A DNA stretch of 64,000 nt from Elusimicrobiota bacterium (GTDB taxonomy: Bacteria > Elusimicrobiota > Elusimicrobia > UBA1565 > UBA9628). The notes beneath the pieces were generated by a model, which saw only the letters and a list, made by a program, of their open reading frames with translations, had not been told where the DNA came from and did no database searches. The position numbers were made by a program, and so were the translations under genes. Location: NCBI GenBank assembly GCA_016191335.1, contig JACPOW010000018.1:1-64000 (forward strand), written 5' to 3'. This document shows positions 23,790-33,182 of this stretch, one piece after another (within the stretch, counting starts at the first letter, position 1; every line of letters starts with the position of its first letter).

Positions 23790-24224
23790 ATGGCCAAGAT
23801 CCTGGTGATCGACGACGAGCAACCCATCGTGGAGCTGCTCAGCCTGCGCCTGACCGAGGCGGGGCATCAGGTGGTGGTCGCGATGGACGGCTTGTCGGCG
23901 CCGATGATCGCCTCGCGCGAGAAGCCGGACCTGGTCATCCTCGACTTCAACATGCCCGCGGCCAACGGGGCGAAGGTCCACGAGCGCCTGCGCGGCAACA
24001 CCTTCACGGCCACCACGCCGATCATCTTCCTGACGGCGTCGCCGATCGGGCAGGTCATGCCGCAGGTCAAGGACGACGACATCACGCGCTTCCTGCAAAA
24101 GCCGGTCGACTTCCCCCTTCTGGCCAAGATGATGGCCTCCTTCCTGCCGGGCTCGACGCCTCCGCCGGCGGCGCCCGCCGCCGCGCCGCCGCCCCCGCCG
24201 CCGGACATCCTCGACCTCGACTGA
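23790..24224 (+). CDS. Single-domain response regulator with Pro/Ala tail
   Basis: The 144-residue CheY-like receiver has the acidic pair Asp8-Asp9 in VIDDEQP, phospho-acceptor Asp52 in VILDFNMP, Thr in FLTAS and Lys in LQKP. The final 25 residues are a Pro/Ala run ending DILDLD. There is no output domain, so it must act by protein contact or as a phosphate sink. No histidine kinase is in the window. It is followed 50 bases later by a second receiver with its own promoter. Confidence 0.9.
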   Translation: MAKILVIDDEQPIVELLSLRLTEAGHQVVVAMDGLSAPMIASREKPDLVILDFNMPAANGAKVHERLRGNTFTATTPIIFLTASPIGQVMPQVKDDDITRFLQKPVDFPLLAKMMASFLPGSTPPPAAPAAAPPPPPPDILDLD

Positions 24225-24237
24225 GACCAGATTGCTC

Positions 24238-24273
24238 TTGACGAACCGAGACAGCTAACTTACTATAGTTAGC
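24238..24273 (+). promoter_or_regulatory. Promoter of the second response regulator with inverted repeat around the -10
   Basis: TTGACG (24238-24243), a 17-base spacer and TACTAT (24261-24266) precede ATG 24275 by 8 bases. Arms GCTAACT (24254-24260) and AGTTAGC (24267-24273) flank the -10 exactly, leaving it in the loop; a dimeric regulator there would block initiation. Confidence 0.65.
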
Positions 24274-24274
24274 G

Positions 24275-24649
24275 ATGGCCAAGGTTCTGATCGTCGACGA
24301 CGACCCCGACTGCGTGGAGCTGCTCACCATCCACCTGCTGCGGCGGGGCCACACCGTCCTGGGAGCCAAGGACGGCCCCGACGCGCTCGAGACGGCCTCC
24401 TGGGAGCGCCCCGACCTGATCCTCCTCGACCTGCGGATGCCGTCCGTGGACGGCATCCGGGTCATCGAGATACTCCGAGGCAACGACCTCACGGCCGACA
24501 CGCCCGTCATCCTGATGAGCGCCGCCGACCGGGAGTGGGCGACGCGCCGGCTGCCGAACGATCCGCTCGTGCGCTTCCTGGAGAAGCCTCTCGACTTCGA
24601 GACGCTCAACGGGATGATCACCGAGCTCCTCCCCGCGGCCCTTTCCTAG
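24275..24649 (+). CDS. Single-domain response regulator
   Basis: The 124-residue CheY-like receiver has acidic residues in VLIVDDDPD, phospho-acceptor Asp in LLDLRMPSVDG, Ser in LMSAAD in place of Thr, and Lys in LEKPLDF. It is a stand-alone receiver like its neighbour at 23790 and is about 40 percent similar in layout, so the pair probably arose by duplication. The mRNA is predicted leaderless, as no ribosome site precedes the ATG. The partner kinase and output are not in the window. Confidence 0.9.
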   Translation: MAKVLIVDDDPDCVELLTIHLLRRGHTVLGAKDGPDALETASWERPDLILLDLRMPSVDGIRVIEILRGNDLTADTPVILMSAADREWATRRLPNDPLVRFLEKPLDFETLNGMITELLPAALS

Positions 24650-24738
24650 ACAGGCCGCGGCCTCGCGCGCATAGACGCTCCTCCCGGCAATTTGTTATCC
24701 TTTCTCCGTCGCAACCCCATTCCCGACGGAGGATAACG

Positions 24739-25899
24739 ATGGCTTTTTTCATCGGACGCGACCGTGAAGCCCGCAGGGCCTACGGATTCGACGAGATCGC
24801 GCTGGTTCCCGGCGATGTGACGGTCAACCCCGACGAAGTCGACACGACCCTTCAGCTCGGGCACGTCAAGCTCGAGATCCCCTTCCTCGCCTCGGCGATG
24901 GACGGCGTCGTGGACACCGAGTTCGCGATCGCGATGGGCAAGCTCGGCGGCCTCGGAGTCCTGAACCTCGACGGCATCAACACCCGCTACGACAAGCCGC
25001 GCGAGATCGTCATGCAGATCGCGGGCGCCTCGCCCGACGACGCCACCCGCCTGGTGCAGGACCTGTACCGCCCGCCGGTGAAGGAGGGGCTGATCGCGTC
25101 GCGCATCAAGCAGATCAAGGCGTCCGGCGTACCCTGCGCCGTCTCCACCATCCCGCAGAACGCGGAGAAGTACGGCAAGATCGCGATGGAGGCCGGCGCC
25201 GACATCTTCGTCGTGCAGTCCACCGTCACGACGGTCCGCCACAAGGCGACCAAGTACAAGATCTTCGACGTGGCCAAGTTCTGCAAGACGATGAAGATTC
25301 CCGTCATCACCGGGAACTGCGTGGGCTACGGCGTGGCCACCGAGCTGATGGAAGCCGGCGTCTCCGGCCTGCTCATCGGCGTTGGACCGGGCGCCGCGTG
25401 TACCTCTAGAGGCGTGCTCGGCATCGGCGTCCCCCAGGTCACCGCGACCGTGGACTGCGCCGCGGCCCGCGACACCTACTGGAAGCGCACGGGCAAGTAC
25501 GTGCCGATCATCACCGACGGCGGCATGTCCACCGGCGGCGACATCTGCAAGGCGATCGCCTGCGGCTCCGACGGCGTCATGGTCGGCTCCGCCTTCGCGC
25601 GCGCGAAGGAAGCGCCGGGCCAGGGCTTCCACTGGGGCATGGCCACGCCGCACGCGAACCTGCCGCGCGGCACGCGCATCCAGGTCGGCATTACGGGCAG
25701 CCTCGAAGAAATCCTTTATGGCCCGTCCCGCCTCGACGACGGCTCTCAGAACCTGGTCGGCGCCCTGCGCACGTGCATGGGCACGGTCGGCGCCTCCTCC
25801 ATCAAGGAGATGCAGACCACCGAGATCATCATCGCGCCCTCCATCAAGACGGAGGGCAAGATCTTCCAGAAGGCCCAGCGCATCGGGATGGGGAAGTAA
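24739..25899 (+). CDS. GuaB3-type IMP dehydrogenase family protein
   Basis: The 386-residue TIM-barrel enzyme belongs to the IMPDH/GMP reductase superfamily and matches the GuaB3 subgroup: the start IGRDREARRAYGFDEIALVP and ASAMDGVVDTEFAIAMGKLGG. Catalytic Cys221 is in GPGAACTSRG, and the distal flap is short. It lacks the CBS pair of GuaB. Because it sits one base before guaA, its likely role is IMP to XMP oxidation with NAD, though GuaB3 biochemistry is less settled than that of GuaB. ATG 24739 follows a strong GGAGGA. It is the first gene of the purine cluster; TATCCT near 24691 may be its -10. Confidence 0.85.
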   Translation: MAFFIGRDREARRAYGFDEIALVPGDVTVNPDEVDTTLQLGHVKLEIPFLASAMDGVVDTEFAIAMGKLGGLGVLNLDGINTRYDKPREIVMQIAGASPDDATRLVQDLYRPPVKEGLIASRIKQIKASGVPCAVSTIPQNAEKYGKIAMEAGADIFVVQSTVTTVRHKATKYKIFDVAKFCKTMKIPVITGNCVGYGVATELMEAGVSGLLIGVGPGAACTSRGVLGIGVPQVTATVDCAAARDTYWKRTGKYVPIITDGGMSTGGDICKAIACGSDGVMVGSAFARAKEAPGQGFHWGMATPHANLPRGTRIQVGITGSLEEILYGPSRLDDGSQNLVGALRTCMGTVGASSIKEMQTTEIIIAPSIKTEGKIFQKAQRIGMGK

Positions 25900-25900
25900 G

Positions 25901-27457
25901 GTGAGCGTCGCCGCTCTCGAAGCCGAGAAGATCCTCATCCTCGACTTCGGGAGCCAGTACACCCAGCTGATCGCGCGGCGCCTGCGCGAGCTCGAGGTGT
26001 ACTGCGAGATACTGCCCTTCAAGGCGACGAGGGAGCAGATCGTCGCGGCCAGGCCCGCCGGCATCATCCTGTCCGGCGGGCCCGCGTCCGTGCACGAGAA
26101 GGGCTCGCCGCGCCCGGACAAGTTCGTGTTCGAGGCCGGCGTGCCGGTGCTCGGCATCTGCTACGGCATGCAGCTGCTCGTCGAGCTGCACGGCGGCAAG
26201 GTCCTTCCGTCGAAGAAACGCGAGTACGGGCACGCGGACCTGGAGGTCGTGGCCGAGAGCCCGCTGTTCGCGGACCTGCCACGGCATCTGCAGGTCTGGA
26301 TGAGCCACGGCGACAGCGCCTCGCGCCTGCACAACGGCTTCCGCGTGGACGCGCGCACGGGCTCGGCGCCGTACGCCGCGATCTCCGACGAGGCGAAGCG
26401 CCAGTACGGGATCCAGTTCCATCCGGAGGTGGTGCACACCCCCCTCGGCTCGAAGGTGCTGGAGAACTTCGCGCGCCGTATCTGCCGCTTCGAGAAGCGC
26501 TGGAGCATGTCCTCCCTGCTCGAGACGCAGGTCGCGGCGATCAAGGCGCAGGTCGGCGAAGGCAAGGTCGTCTGCGCGCTGTCCGGCGGCGTGGACTCGA
26601 CCGTCGCCGCGACCCTGATCTCGAAGGCCATCGGCTCGCGCCTCTACTGCATCTACGTGGACACCGGGCTCGGCCGCCACGGCGACCGCGAGCGCGCGGA
26701 GAAGGTGCTGGGGCAGGAGCTCAAGCTCAATCTGAAGGTCGTGGACGCGTCGAAGCTCTTCCTCGGGCGCCTCAAGGGCGTGGCGAGCCCGGAGAAGAAG
26801 CGGAAGATCATCGGCAAGACCTTCATCGAGGTCTTCGACCGGGAAGCCAAGCGGATCAAAGGGGTGACCTTCCTGGCCCAAGGGACCTTGTACCCCGACG
26901 TCATCGAATCCGTCTCGGTGCACGGGCCCTCCGTCGTCATCAAGAGCCACCACAACGTCGGCGGGCTGCCGAAGAAGATGAACCTCAAGCTCGTCGAGCC
27001 CCTTCGCATGCTCTTCAAGGACGAGGTGCGCCTCCTCGGGAAGGAGATGGGCATCTCCCCCGAGCTGCTCGGCCTGCACCCCTTTCCCGGCCCCGGCCTC
27101 GCCATCCGCGTGCTCGGCGCCGTGACGCCCGCGCTGCTCAAGACCCTCCGGGACGCCGACCTGGTCATGCGCCAGGAGCTCAAGGCCGCCGGCTGGTACG
27201 ACAAGGTCTGGCAGGCCTTCGTGGTGATCCTCCCCTCCGTGCGCTCCGTCGGCGTGATGGGCGACGGGCGCACCTACGAGAACACGGTCGTCGTCCGCTC
27301 CGTGGACAGCCGCGACGGCATGACCGCCGACTGGTCCCGGCTCCCGTACGACCTGCTGCAGAAGATCTCCAGCCGCATCGTCAGCGAAGTGAAGGGCGTC
27401 AATCGCGTGGCGTACGACATCTCCTCGAAGCCGCCGGCCACCATCGAATGGGAATGA
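25901..27457 (+). CDS. guaA: GMP synthase (glutamine-hydrolysing)
   Basis: GMP synthase amidates XMP to GMP using glutamine and ATP. The 518-residue protein has the class I glutaminase domain (LDFGSQYTQLIARRLRE, Cys87 in GICYGMQLL, His/Glu in FHPEV), an ATP pyrophosphatase domain with the P-loop SGGVDST at about 228-234, and the dimerisation domain ending NRVAYDISSKPPATIEWE. GTG 25901 starts one base after the guaB3-like stop; the frame upstream is a shadow of that gene. Together the pair converts IMP to GMP. Confidence 0.95.
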   Translation: MSVAALEAEKILILDFGSQYTQLIARRLRELEVYCEILPFKATREQIVAARPAGIILSGGPASVHEKGSPRPDKFVFEAGVPVLGICYGMQLLVELHGGKVLPSKKREYGHADLEVVAESPLFADLPRHLQVWMSHGDSASRLHNGFRVDARTGSAPYAAISDEAKRQYGIQFHPEVVHTPLGSKVLENFARRICRFEKRWSMSSLLETQVAAIKAQVGEGKVVCALSGGVDSTVAATLISKAIGSRLYCIYVDTGLGRHGDRERAEKVLGQELKLNLKVVDASKLFLGRLKGVASPEKKRKIIGKTFIEVFDREAKRIKGVTFLAQGTLYPDVIESVSVHGPSVVIKSHHNVGGLPKKMNLKLVEPLRMLFKDEVRLLGKEMGISPELLGLHPFPGPGLAIRVLGAVTPALLKTLRDADLVMRQELKAAGWYDKVWQAFVVILPSVRSVGVMGDGRTYENTVVVRSVDSRDGMTADWSRLPYDLLQKISSRIVSEVKGVNRVAYDISSKPPATIEWE

Positions 27458-28347
27458 TGACGAGCACCGTCTCCTCCGTCGACATCCCGGGCCTGAAGCT
27501 GCTCCGCCGCGGCAAGGTGCGGGATGTCTATGATCTCGGAGAGAAGCTCCTGATCGTGGCCTCCGACAGGCTGTCGGCCTTCGATGTCGTCCTGCCGACG
27601 CCGATCCCGGACAAGGGCAAGATTTTAACGACGGCGGCGCTGTTCTGGTTCGATCTGACGAAGAGCGTCGTGCCGAACCATCTCATCACGGCGGATTTCG
27701 ACGCGATCCAGAAGGCTCTGCCCGCCGGGATCAAGTTGGACAAGAACTGGTTCGACGGGCGGATGATGCTGGTGCACAAGGCCGAGCGCGTGGATGTCGA
27801 GTGCGTGGCGCGGGCGTATCTGGCGGGGTCCGGCTGGAAGGAATACAGATCGAACGGCAACGTCGGCGGGCACTCGCTTCCGGCGGGACTCAAAGAGGCC
27901 GACAAACTGCCTTCGCCCATTTTCACGCCCGCGACGAAGGCTGACGAGGGGCACGACGAGAACATCTCGCGAGAACGCTTGGCCGAGATGATAGGGCCGG
28001 AGCTGGCCAAGAGGCTGGAAGAACTTACGCTTCGCGTTTTCAGGTTAGCGAGCGAGCACTTGGCCAAGAAAGACCTTTTGCTCGCCGACACCAAATTCGA
28101 ATTCGGCTACATCAACGGAAATCTATCGCTTATCGACGAGATCCTCACGCCGGACTCCTCCCGGGTCTGGGAGAAGAAGGATTGGAAGCCGGGGAAGACC
28201 CCCGACGGGTTCGACAAGCAATTCGTGCGTGATCATCTCGAGAAGTCGGGCTGGAACAAGCAGCCCCCCGCCCCCGCCCTTCCGGCCGCGGTCGTCGAAG
28301 GGACTCTCTCTCGCTATCGCGAGTTCCTCAGCAAGGTGACCAAGTGA
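27454..28347 (+). CDS. purC: SAICAR synthetase
   Basis: PurC ligates aspartate to CAIR with ATP. The 297-residue protein has the family start RRGKVRDVYDLGEKLLIVASDRLSAFD and DEILTPDSSRVW near residue 225, and is of the longer, about 300-residue yeast-like form. ATG 27454 overlaps the guaA stop (ATGATGA); GTG-free alternatives are ATG 27448 or 27457. It begins the purC-S-L-Q run, where each gene overlaps the next by 4 bases. Confidence 0.95.
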   Translation: MMTSTVSSVDIPGLKLLRRGKVRDVYDLGEKLLIVASDRLSAFDVVLPTPIPDKGKILTTAALFWFDLTKSVVPNHLITADFDAIQKALPAGIKLDKNWFDGRMMLVHKAERVDVECVARAYLAGSGWKEYRSNGNVGGHSLPAGLKEADKLPSPIFTPATKADEGHDENISRERLAEMIGPELAKRLEELTLRVFRLASEHLAKKDLLLADTKFEFGYINGNLSLIDEILTPDSSRVWEKKDWKPGKTPDGFDKQFVRDHLEKSGWNKQPPAPALPAAVVEGTLSRYREFLSKVTK

Positions 28348-28568
28348 GCGTCAAAATCCAGGCGGCGACGACCGTCTCGGATCCCGTCGGAGCGACGGTC
28401 GCCGAGGCGATCGCCGAGGGCGGCCTCCAGCGCCCGACCTCCGCCCGCTGCGGGATGCTCTATCTGCTCGACGGCCGCGCCGTGAAGGCGCAGGTCGAGA
28501 AGGCCGTGGCCAAGTCCCTGGCCAATCCGCTCATCCACCGCGTCGTCGTCACCGAGGCACACCCTTGA
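28344..28568 (+). CDS. purS: FGAM synthase subunit PurS
   Basis: The 74-residue protein is the small structural subunit that docks glutaminase PurQ on PurL in the three-part FGAM synthase. It shows the PurS pattern of two beta strands and helices: VSDPVGATVAEAI, an LYLLDGR centre and AVAKSLANPLIHRVVV. It is slightly shorter than the usual 80 residues. GTG start overlaps purC by 4 bases and its stop overlaps purL by 4 bases. Confidence 0.85.
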   Translation: MSVKIQAATTVSDPVGATVAEAIAEGGLQRPTSARCGMLYLLDGRAVKAQVEKAVAKSLANPLIHRVVVTEAHP

Positions 28569-30988
28569 GCCAGCTCGCCGAGACCACCCAAGACTCGTTC
28601 CCCATCCTCGGCAAGTCGCCCAAGGAGCTGCGCGTCATCGGCTCCCAGCGCCACCTGTCCCTGTCCGACGCCGAGTGGGGCGCGATCCAGGCCCATTTCA
28701 AGACCCTGAAGCGCGAGCCGTCGCTGGCGGAGATCGAGACCATCGCGCAGACCTGGTCGGAGCACTGCAAGCACAAGACCTTCACGAGCCCGATCCGCTA
28801 CACCGAGGGCAAGAAGACCCGCACGATCAAGAACCTCTTCGCCGAGACCATCGTCGCCGCCACCGAGGCCGTCAAGAAGCCCTGGTGCCTCTCCCTCTTC
28901 AAGGACAACGCCGGCGTCGTCGCGTTCGGCAAGAAGTGGGCGCTGGCCTTCAAGGTGGAGACCCACAACCATCCGTCGGCCCTCGAGCCCTACGGCGGCG
29001 CCGCCACCGGCGTCGGCGGCGTCGTGCGGGACATCCTCGGCGTCGGCCTCGGGGCAAAACCCGTCCTCAATACCGATACATTCTGCTTCGGCCGCCCCGA
29101 CTACAAGGGCGCGCTCCCCGAGGGCGCCCACCACCCGACGCGGACCTTGCGCGGCGTGGTGGCCGGCGTGCGCGACTACGGCAACCGCATGGGCATCCCG
29201 ACGGCCGGCGGCGGCATCTGGTTCGACGACGATTATCGCCTGAACCCCCTCGTGTTCTGCGGCACCGTCGGCATCATGCCCCAGTGGGCCGTCAAGAAAG
29301 AGGTCAAGCCCGGCGACCTGATCGTCGCGGTCGGCGGCAGGACGGGACGCGACGGCCTCCACGGCGCGACCTTCTCGTCGGCCAACCTCGGCGCGGACGC
29401 CCCCTCCTCCGCGGTGCAGATCGGCCACGCCATCCAGGAGAAGCGCGTCCTCGACGCCCTCCTCGCGGCGCGCGACAAGAAGCTCTACGGCTCGGTCACC
29501 GACTGCGGCGCGGGCGGGTTCTCCTCGGCCATCGGCGAGCTCGGCGCGGACTGCGGCGCGCGCGTGCGCCTCGAGCAGGCGCCTCTCAAGGTCTCCGACC
29601 TCGACAGCTGGGAGATCTGGCTGTCCGAGTCGCAGGAGCGCATGGTCCTGGCCGTGCCCCCGAAGAACCTCAAGGCGCTCGAGGCCGTGTTCGCCGCCGA
29701 GGGCTGCGAGCTGGCCGTCCTGGGCGAGTTCACGCGCACCGGCAAGCTCGAGGTCGTCCACCACGAGCGGACCATCGTCGAGCTCGACATGAAGTTCCTC
29801 CACAAGGGCCTGCCGCGCGTCGAGCGCGAGGCCGTCTGGACCGCGCCGCCCGCCGGAAAAGCGGCGGGCGGCGCGACTAAAAAAGCCGGCGAGGCCCTGC
29901 GCGAGATGATCGGCCACCTCAACGTCTGCTCGCGCGAGTGGGTGATCCGCCAGTACGACCACGAAGTCCAGGGCGGCGCCATCGTCAAGCCCCTGCAAGG
30001 CGTGCGCCATGACGGCCCCGGCGACGCCTGCGTGATCTGGCCCCACGCCGCCACCGGCGACATGGACGACTTCTCCTGCTTCGCCGTCGGCCACGGCCTG
30101 AACCCCGACTACGGCCGCATCGACCCCTACTGGATGGCGCTCGCCGCCGTCGACGAGGCCCTGCGCAACCTGACCTGCGTCGGCGCCGACCCGTCCCGCG
30201 CCGCCCTGCTCGACAACTTCTGCTGGGCCAGCCCCGAGGACCCGAAGCAGCTCGGCGCGCTCGTCCGCGCGGCCGAGGGCTGCCGCGACGCGGCCAAGGG
30301 CTTCGGCGCGCCCTTCATCTCCGGCAAGGACTCGATGTTCAACCAGTCCAAGGACGAGAAGGGCAAGGAGCTCCCGATCCCCGGGACCCTGCTCGTCTCC
30401 GCCGTGGCGCCCGTTCCCGACGGGCGCAAGGCCGTCACGATGGACTTTAAAGGCCCTGGAAACGCGTTATACCTCATAGGCCGCACGAACGACGAGCTGG
30501 GCGGGTCGCTGTACCACCGCGTCCTCGGCCGCACCGGCGGCGAGGTCCCCAAGGTCAACCCCGCCTCCGCCATCGACGGCTTCAAGGCCCTGCACGCGGC
30601 GATGACCCGCGGTCACGTCCTCTCCGCCCACGACCTCTCCGAGGGCGGCCTGGCGCTGTGCGCCGCGGAGATGGGCTTCACCGGCGAGTTCGGCTGCCTC
30701 CTCGACCTCGACGAGTGCCCGCGCGACCCGCGCATCTACTCGAACGAGACGCTCCTGTTCTCCGAGAGCCCCTCCCGCATCCTCGTCGAGGTGAAGCCGG
30801 AGAACGAGTCGGCCTTCCTGCGCCACTTCGGCAAGAGCGCCAAGTCCGCGATGGTGCGCCGCATCGGCCAGACCACGGCCAACCCGATCATCAAGGTGAC
30901 GGGCCTCGAGGGCTCGACCTGCCTCGAGGAATCGCTCAAAGAGCTCAAAGAGTCGTGGCAGAACGCCCTGCCGAGGATCCTCGGATGA
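28565..30988 (+). CDS. purL: FGAM synthase, large (small-type PurL) subunit
   Basis: PurL converts FGAR to FGAM with ATP and ammonia supplied by PurQ. The 807-residue protein is of the small type that works with PurS and PurQ: WSEHCKHKTF near residue 62 with the catalytic His, VETHNHPSALEPYGGAATG, and a second-half repeat with SGKDSMFNQ. Length is about 60 residues above the common 740. It overlaps purS and purQ by 4 bases each. Confidence 0.95.
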   Translation: MSQLAETTQDSFPILGKSPKELRVIGSQRHLSLSDAEWGAIQAHFKTLKREPSLAEIETIAQTWSEHCKHKTFTSPIRYTEGKKTRTIKNLFAETIVAATEAVKKPWCLSLFKDNAGVVAFGKKWALAFKVETHNHPSALEPYGGAATGVGGVVRDILGVGLGAKPVLNTDTFCFGRPDYKGALPEGAHHPTRTLRGVVAGVRDYGNRMGIPTAGGGIWFDDDYRLNPLVFCGTVGIMPQWAVKKEVKPGDLIVAVGGRTGRDGLHGATFSSANLGADAPSSAVQIGHAIQEKRVLDALLAARDKKLYGSVTDCGAGGFSSAIGELGADCGARVRLEQAPLKVSDLDSWEIWLSESQERMVLAVPPKNLKALEAVFAAEGCELAVLGEFTRTGKLEVVHHERTIVELDMKFLHKGLPRVEREAVWTAPPAGKAAGGATKKAGEALREMIGHLNVCSREWVIRQYDHEVQGGAIVKPLQGVRHDGPGDACVIWPHAATGDMDDFSCFAVGHGLNPDYGRIDPYWMALAAVDEALRNLTCVGADPSRAALLDNFCWASPEDPKQLGALVRAAEGCRDAAKGFGAPFISGKDSMFNQSKDEKGKELPIPGTLLVSAVAPVPDGRKAVTMDFKGPGNALYLIGRTNDELGGSLYHRVLGRTGGEVPKVNPASAIDGFKALHAAMTRGHVLSAHDLSEGGLALCAAEMGFTGEFGCLLDLDECPRDPRIYSNETLLFSESPSRILVEVKPENESAFLRHFGKSAKSAMVRRIGQTTANPIIKVTGLEGSTCLEESLKELKESWQNALPRILG

Positions 30989-31758
30989 AAAAGCCCAAAG
31001 TCCTGATCCTGCGCGCCGCCGGCGTCAACTGCGAGCTGGAGACCGCGAACGCGTTCAAGCACGTCGGCGGAGACCCCGAGCTCGTCCACATCACGGAGCT
31101 GCGCTCCGGCAAGAAGAAGCTGATGGACTACGCGATCCTCTCCATCCCCGGCGGCTTCTCCTACGGCGACGACGTCGGCGCGGGCAAGGTGCTCGCCAAC
31201 CAGGTGCGCCACACCCTCACCGACCTGCGCCAGTTCGTCCGCCTCGGCCGCCCGGTCATCGGCATCTGCAACGGCTTCCAGGTCCTCGTGAAAGCCGGCA
31301 TCCTGCCCCACTCCAACGCCTGCGACCAGAGCGCCTCCTTCACCGTCAACGACTCGGGCAAGTTCGAGACGCGCTGGACCCACCTGCGCATCAACACCCA
31401 GTCCTCCTGCCTGTTCTTCAAGGGCCTGCCCGAGATGATCGAGCTGCCGGTCGCGCACGGCGAGGGCAAGCTCGTCCTGAAGTCGCCGCGGCACCTCGAG
31501 GACCTCAAGAAGACGAAGTCCATCGCCCTCCAGTACGTCACCGAGGACGGCAAGCTCATGGGCTACCCGCACAACCCCAACGGCTCCATCTTCAACATCG
31601 CCGGGCTCACCAACCCCGAGGGCAACGTCCTGGGCCTGATGCCCCACCCGGAGCGGTTCATGTCGCTCCATCACCACCCGAACTGGACGCGCCAGACCTA
31701 CCGCAAGGCGCCCGTCGGGCTCGAGATGTTCAAGAACGCCGTCGATTACGCCCGCTGA
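30985..31758 (+). CDS. purQ: FGAM synthase glutaminase subunit
   Basis: The 257-residue class I glutamine amidotransferase releases ammonia for PurL. Visible are PGGFSYGDDVGAGK, nucleophile Cys95 in GICNGFQVL, and the His/Glu pair in LMPHPERF. ATG 30985 overlaps the purL stop. It closes the purC-S-L-Q run; a 16-base palindrome follows two bases after the stop. Confidence 0.95.
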   Translation: MKKPKVLILRAAGVNCELETANAFKHVGGDPELVHITELRSGKKKLMDYAILSIPGGFSYGDDVGAGKVLANQVRHTLTDLRQFVRLGRPVIGICNGFQVLVKAGILPHSNACDQSASFTVNDSGKFETRWTHLRINTQSSCLFFKGLPEMIELPVAHGEGKLVLKSPRHLEDLKKTKSIALQYVTEDGKLMGYPHNPNGSIFNIAGLTNPEGNVLGLMPHPERFMSLHHHPNWTRQTYRKAPVGLEMFKNAVDYAR

Positions 31759-31759
31759 A

Positions 31760-31805
31760 CTGTTTCCGGAAACAGTCGCACGAACCTCCATCGACCTGAT
31801 ATACT
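31760..31805 (+). promoter_or_regulatory. Perfect 16-bp palindrome and leaderless-type -10 before purF
   Basis: CTGTTTCCGGAAACAG (31760-31775) is a perfect palindrome starting two bases after the purQ stop. TATACT at 31800-31805 lies 6 bases before the purF ATG. The palindrome is about where a repressor or activator of this promoter would bind; no good -35 is visible, so activation is possible. Confidence 0.55.
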
Positions 31806-31811
31806 GAACTT

Positions 31812-33182
31812 ATGTGCGGAATATTCGCCGTCTCCGGGCGTCCTGACGCGGCCGAGCTGACCCAGCTCGGCCTTTTCTCTTTACAGCACCGCGGCCAGGA
31901 GAGCGCGGGCATCGTCACCGTCAAGAACGGCGACTTCCAGACGCGCATCGGCATGGGCCTCGTCTCCGAGGTGTTCGCCGACGGCGTCGCCGCCCTTCCC
32001 GGACGCGTCGCGATCGGCCACGTGCGCTACGCGACCACCGGCGGCAGCCACATCCGCAACGCCCAGCCTCTCGTCTACAAGACCGGCCACGGCATGCTCG
32101 CCATCGCCCACAACGGCAACCTCACCAACGCCATCCAGCTCAAGCACAAGCTCGAGGGCCGCGGCGCCATCTTCCAGTCCACGACCGACTCCGAGGTCAT
32201 CATCCACCTGCTCGCCCGCCAGGAGGGCCCCGTCGAGGACGCCCTCATCGCGAGCCTGCGCCAGGTCGAGGGCGCCTACTCCCTGCTGCTGCTGACGATC
32301 GACAAGCTCATCGCGGTGCGCGACCCGTACGGGTTCCGCCCCCTCGTGCTCGGCCGCATCGGCGACGCCCACATCTTCGCCTCGGAGACGACCGCGCTGA
32401 ACCTCATCGGCGCCGAGCTCGTGCGCGAGATCGAGCCCGGCGAGATGGTCATCGTCGAGGGCACCACGGTCAAGTCGCTCAAGCCCTTCGCCCCCGTGCC
32501 CGCGCCCGCGCGCTGCATCTTCGAGCAGGTCTATTTCGCCCGCCCCGACTCGATGATCTTCAACCGCGGCGTGCAGGCCGCGCGCCGCGACCTCGGCAAG
32601 GCGCTGGCCCGCGAGATGAACGGCCTGAAGGCCGACATCGTCGTGCCCGTGCCCGACTCCGGCATCCCCGCCGCGCTCGGCTTCTCCGAGGAGAGCGGCG
32701 TCCCTTTCGAGATCGGCCTGATGCGCTCCCATTACGTCAGCCGCACCTTCATCAAGCCCACGCAGGAGCTGCGCGAGAAGGCGGCGATGCTGAAGCTGGC
32801 GCCCGTTCCCGAGACCCTGCGCGGCAAGAAGGTCGTCCTCGTCGACGACTCGATCGTGCGCGGCACGACGAGCAAGCGCATCTGCAAGCTGCTCCGCCAG
32901 GCCGGCGCGCGCGAGATCCACATGGCGATCACCTCCCCGCCCATCGTCTCGCCCTGCTACTACGGCATCGACACGCCCTACGCCGCCGAGCTCATCGCCA
33001 ACCAGAACTCGATCGAGGATATCCGCAAGTACCTCGGCGTGGACAGCCTCCACTACCTGAGCCTCGCGGGCATGCAGCGCGCCGTGGGCAAGGGCGACGA
33101 GAGCGGCTGGTGCACGGCCTGCTTCACGCGCCGCTATCCCACGCCTATCCCCGACTATCAGGTCACGGAAGCGGTAAAATGA
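31812..33182 (+). CDS. purF: Amidophosphoribosyltransferase
   Basis: PurF makes phosphoribosylamine from PRPP and glutamine, the committed purine step. The 456-residue protein begins Met-Cys-Gly, so Cys2 becomes the N-terminal nucleophile without a propeptide. It has LFSLQHRGQESAGI, and the PRPP loop VVLVDDSIVRGTTS. Four Cys match the Bacillus-type Fe-S ligands (RCIFE, SPCYYG and GWCTACF), so a 4Fe-4S cluster is expected. The mRNA appears leaderless. Its stop overlaps the start of the caspase-like lipoprotein gene. Confidence 0.95.
   Translation: MCGIFAVSGRPDAAELTQLGLFSLQHRGQESAGIVTVKNGDFQTRIGMGLVSEVFADGVAALPGRVAIGHVRYATTGGSHIRNAQPLVYKTGHGMLAIAHNGNLTNAIQLKHKLEGRGAIFQSTTDSEVIIHLLARQEGPVEDALIASLRQVEGAYSLLLLTIDKLIAVRDPYGFRPLVLGRIGDAHIFASETTALNLIGAELVREIEPGEMVIVEGTTVKSLKPFAPVPAPARCIFEQVYFARPDSMIFNRGVQAARRDLGKALAREMNGLKADIVVPVPDSGIPAALGFSEESGVPFEIGLMRSHYVSRTFIKPTQELREKAAMLKLAPVPETLRGKKVVLVDDSIVRGTTSKRICKLLRQAGAREIHMAITSPPIVSPCYYGIDTPYAAELIANQNSIEDIRKYLGVDSLHYLSLAGMQRAVGKGDESGWCTACFTRRYPTPIPDYQVTEAVK

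Noticed and set aside
21490-23790. Plus-strand 766-codon open frame opposite the LOG gene
   Set aside because: Gly/Asp/Glu/Arg-rich shadow; the minus strand encodes a signal peptide and LOG signature.
31760-31775. Perfect palindrome after purQ as an intrinsic terminator
   Set aside because: No loop and no T-tract; its place upstream of the purF -10 fits an operator better.
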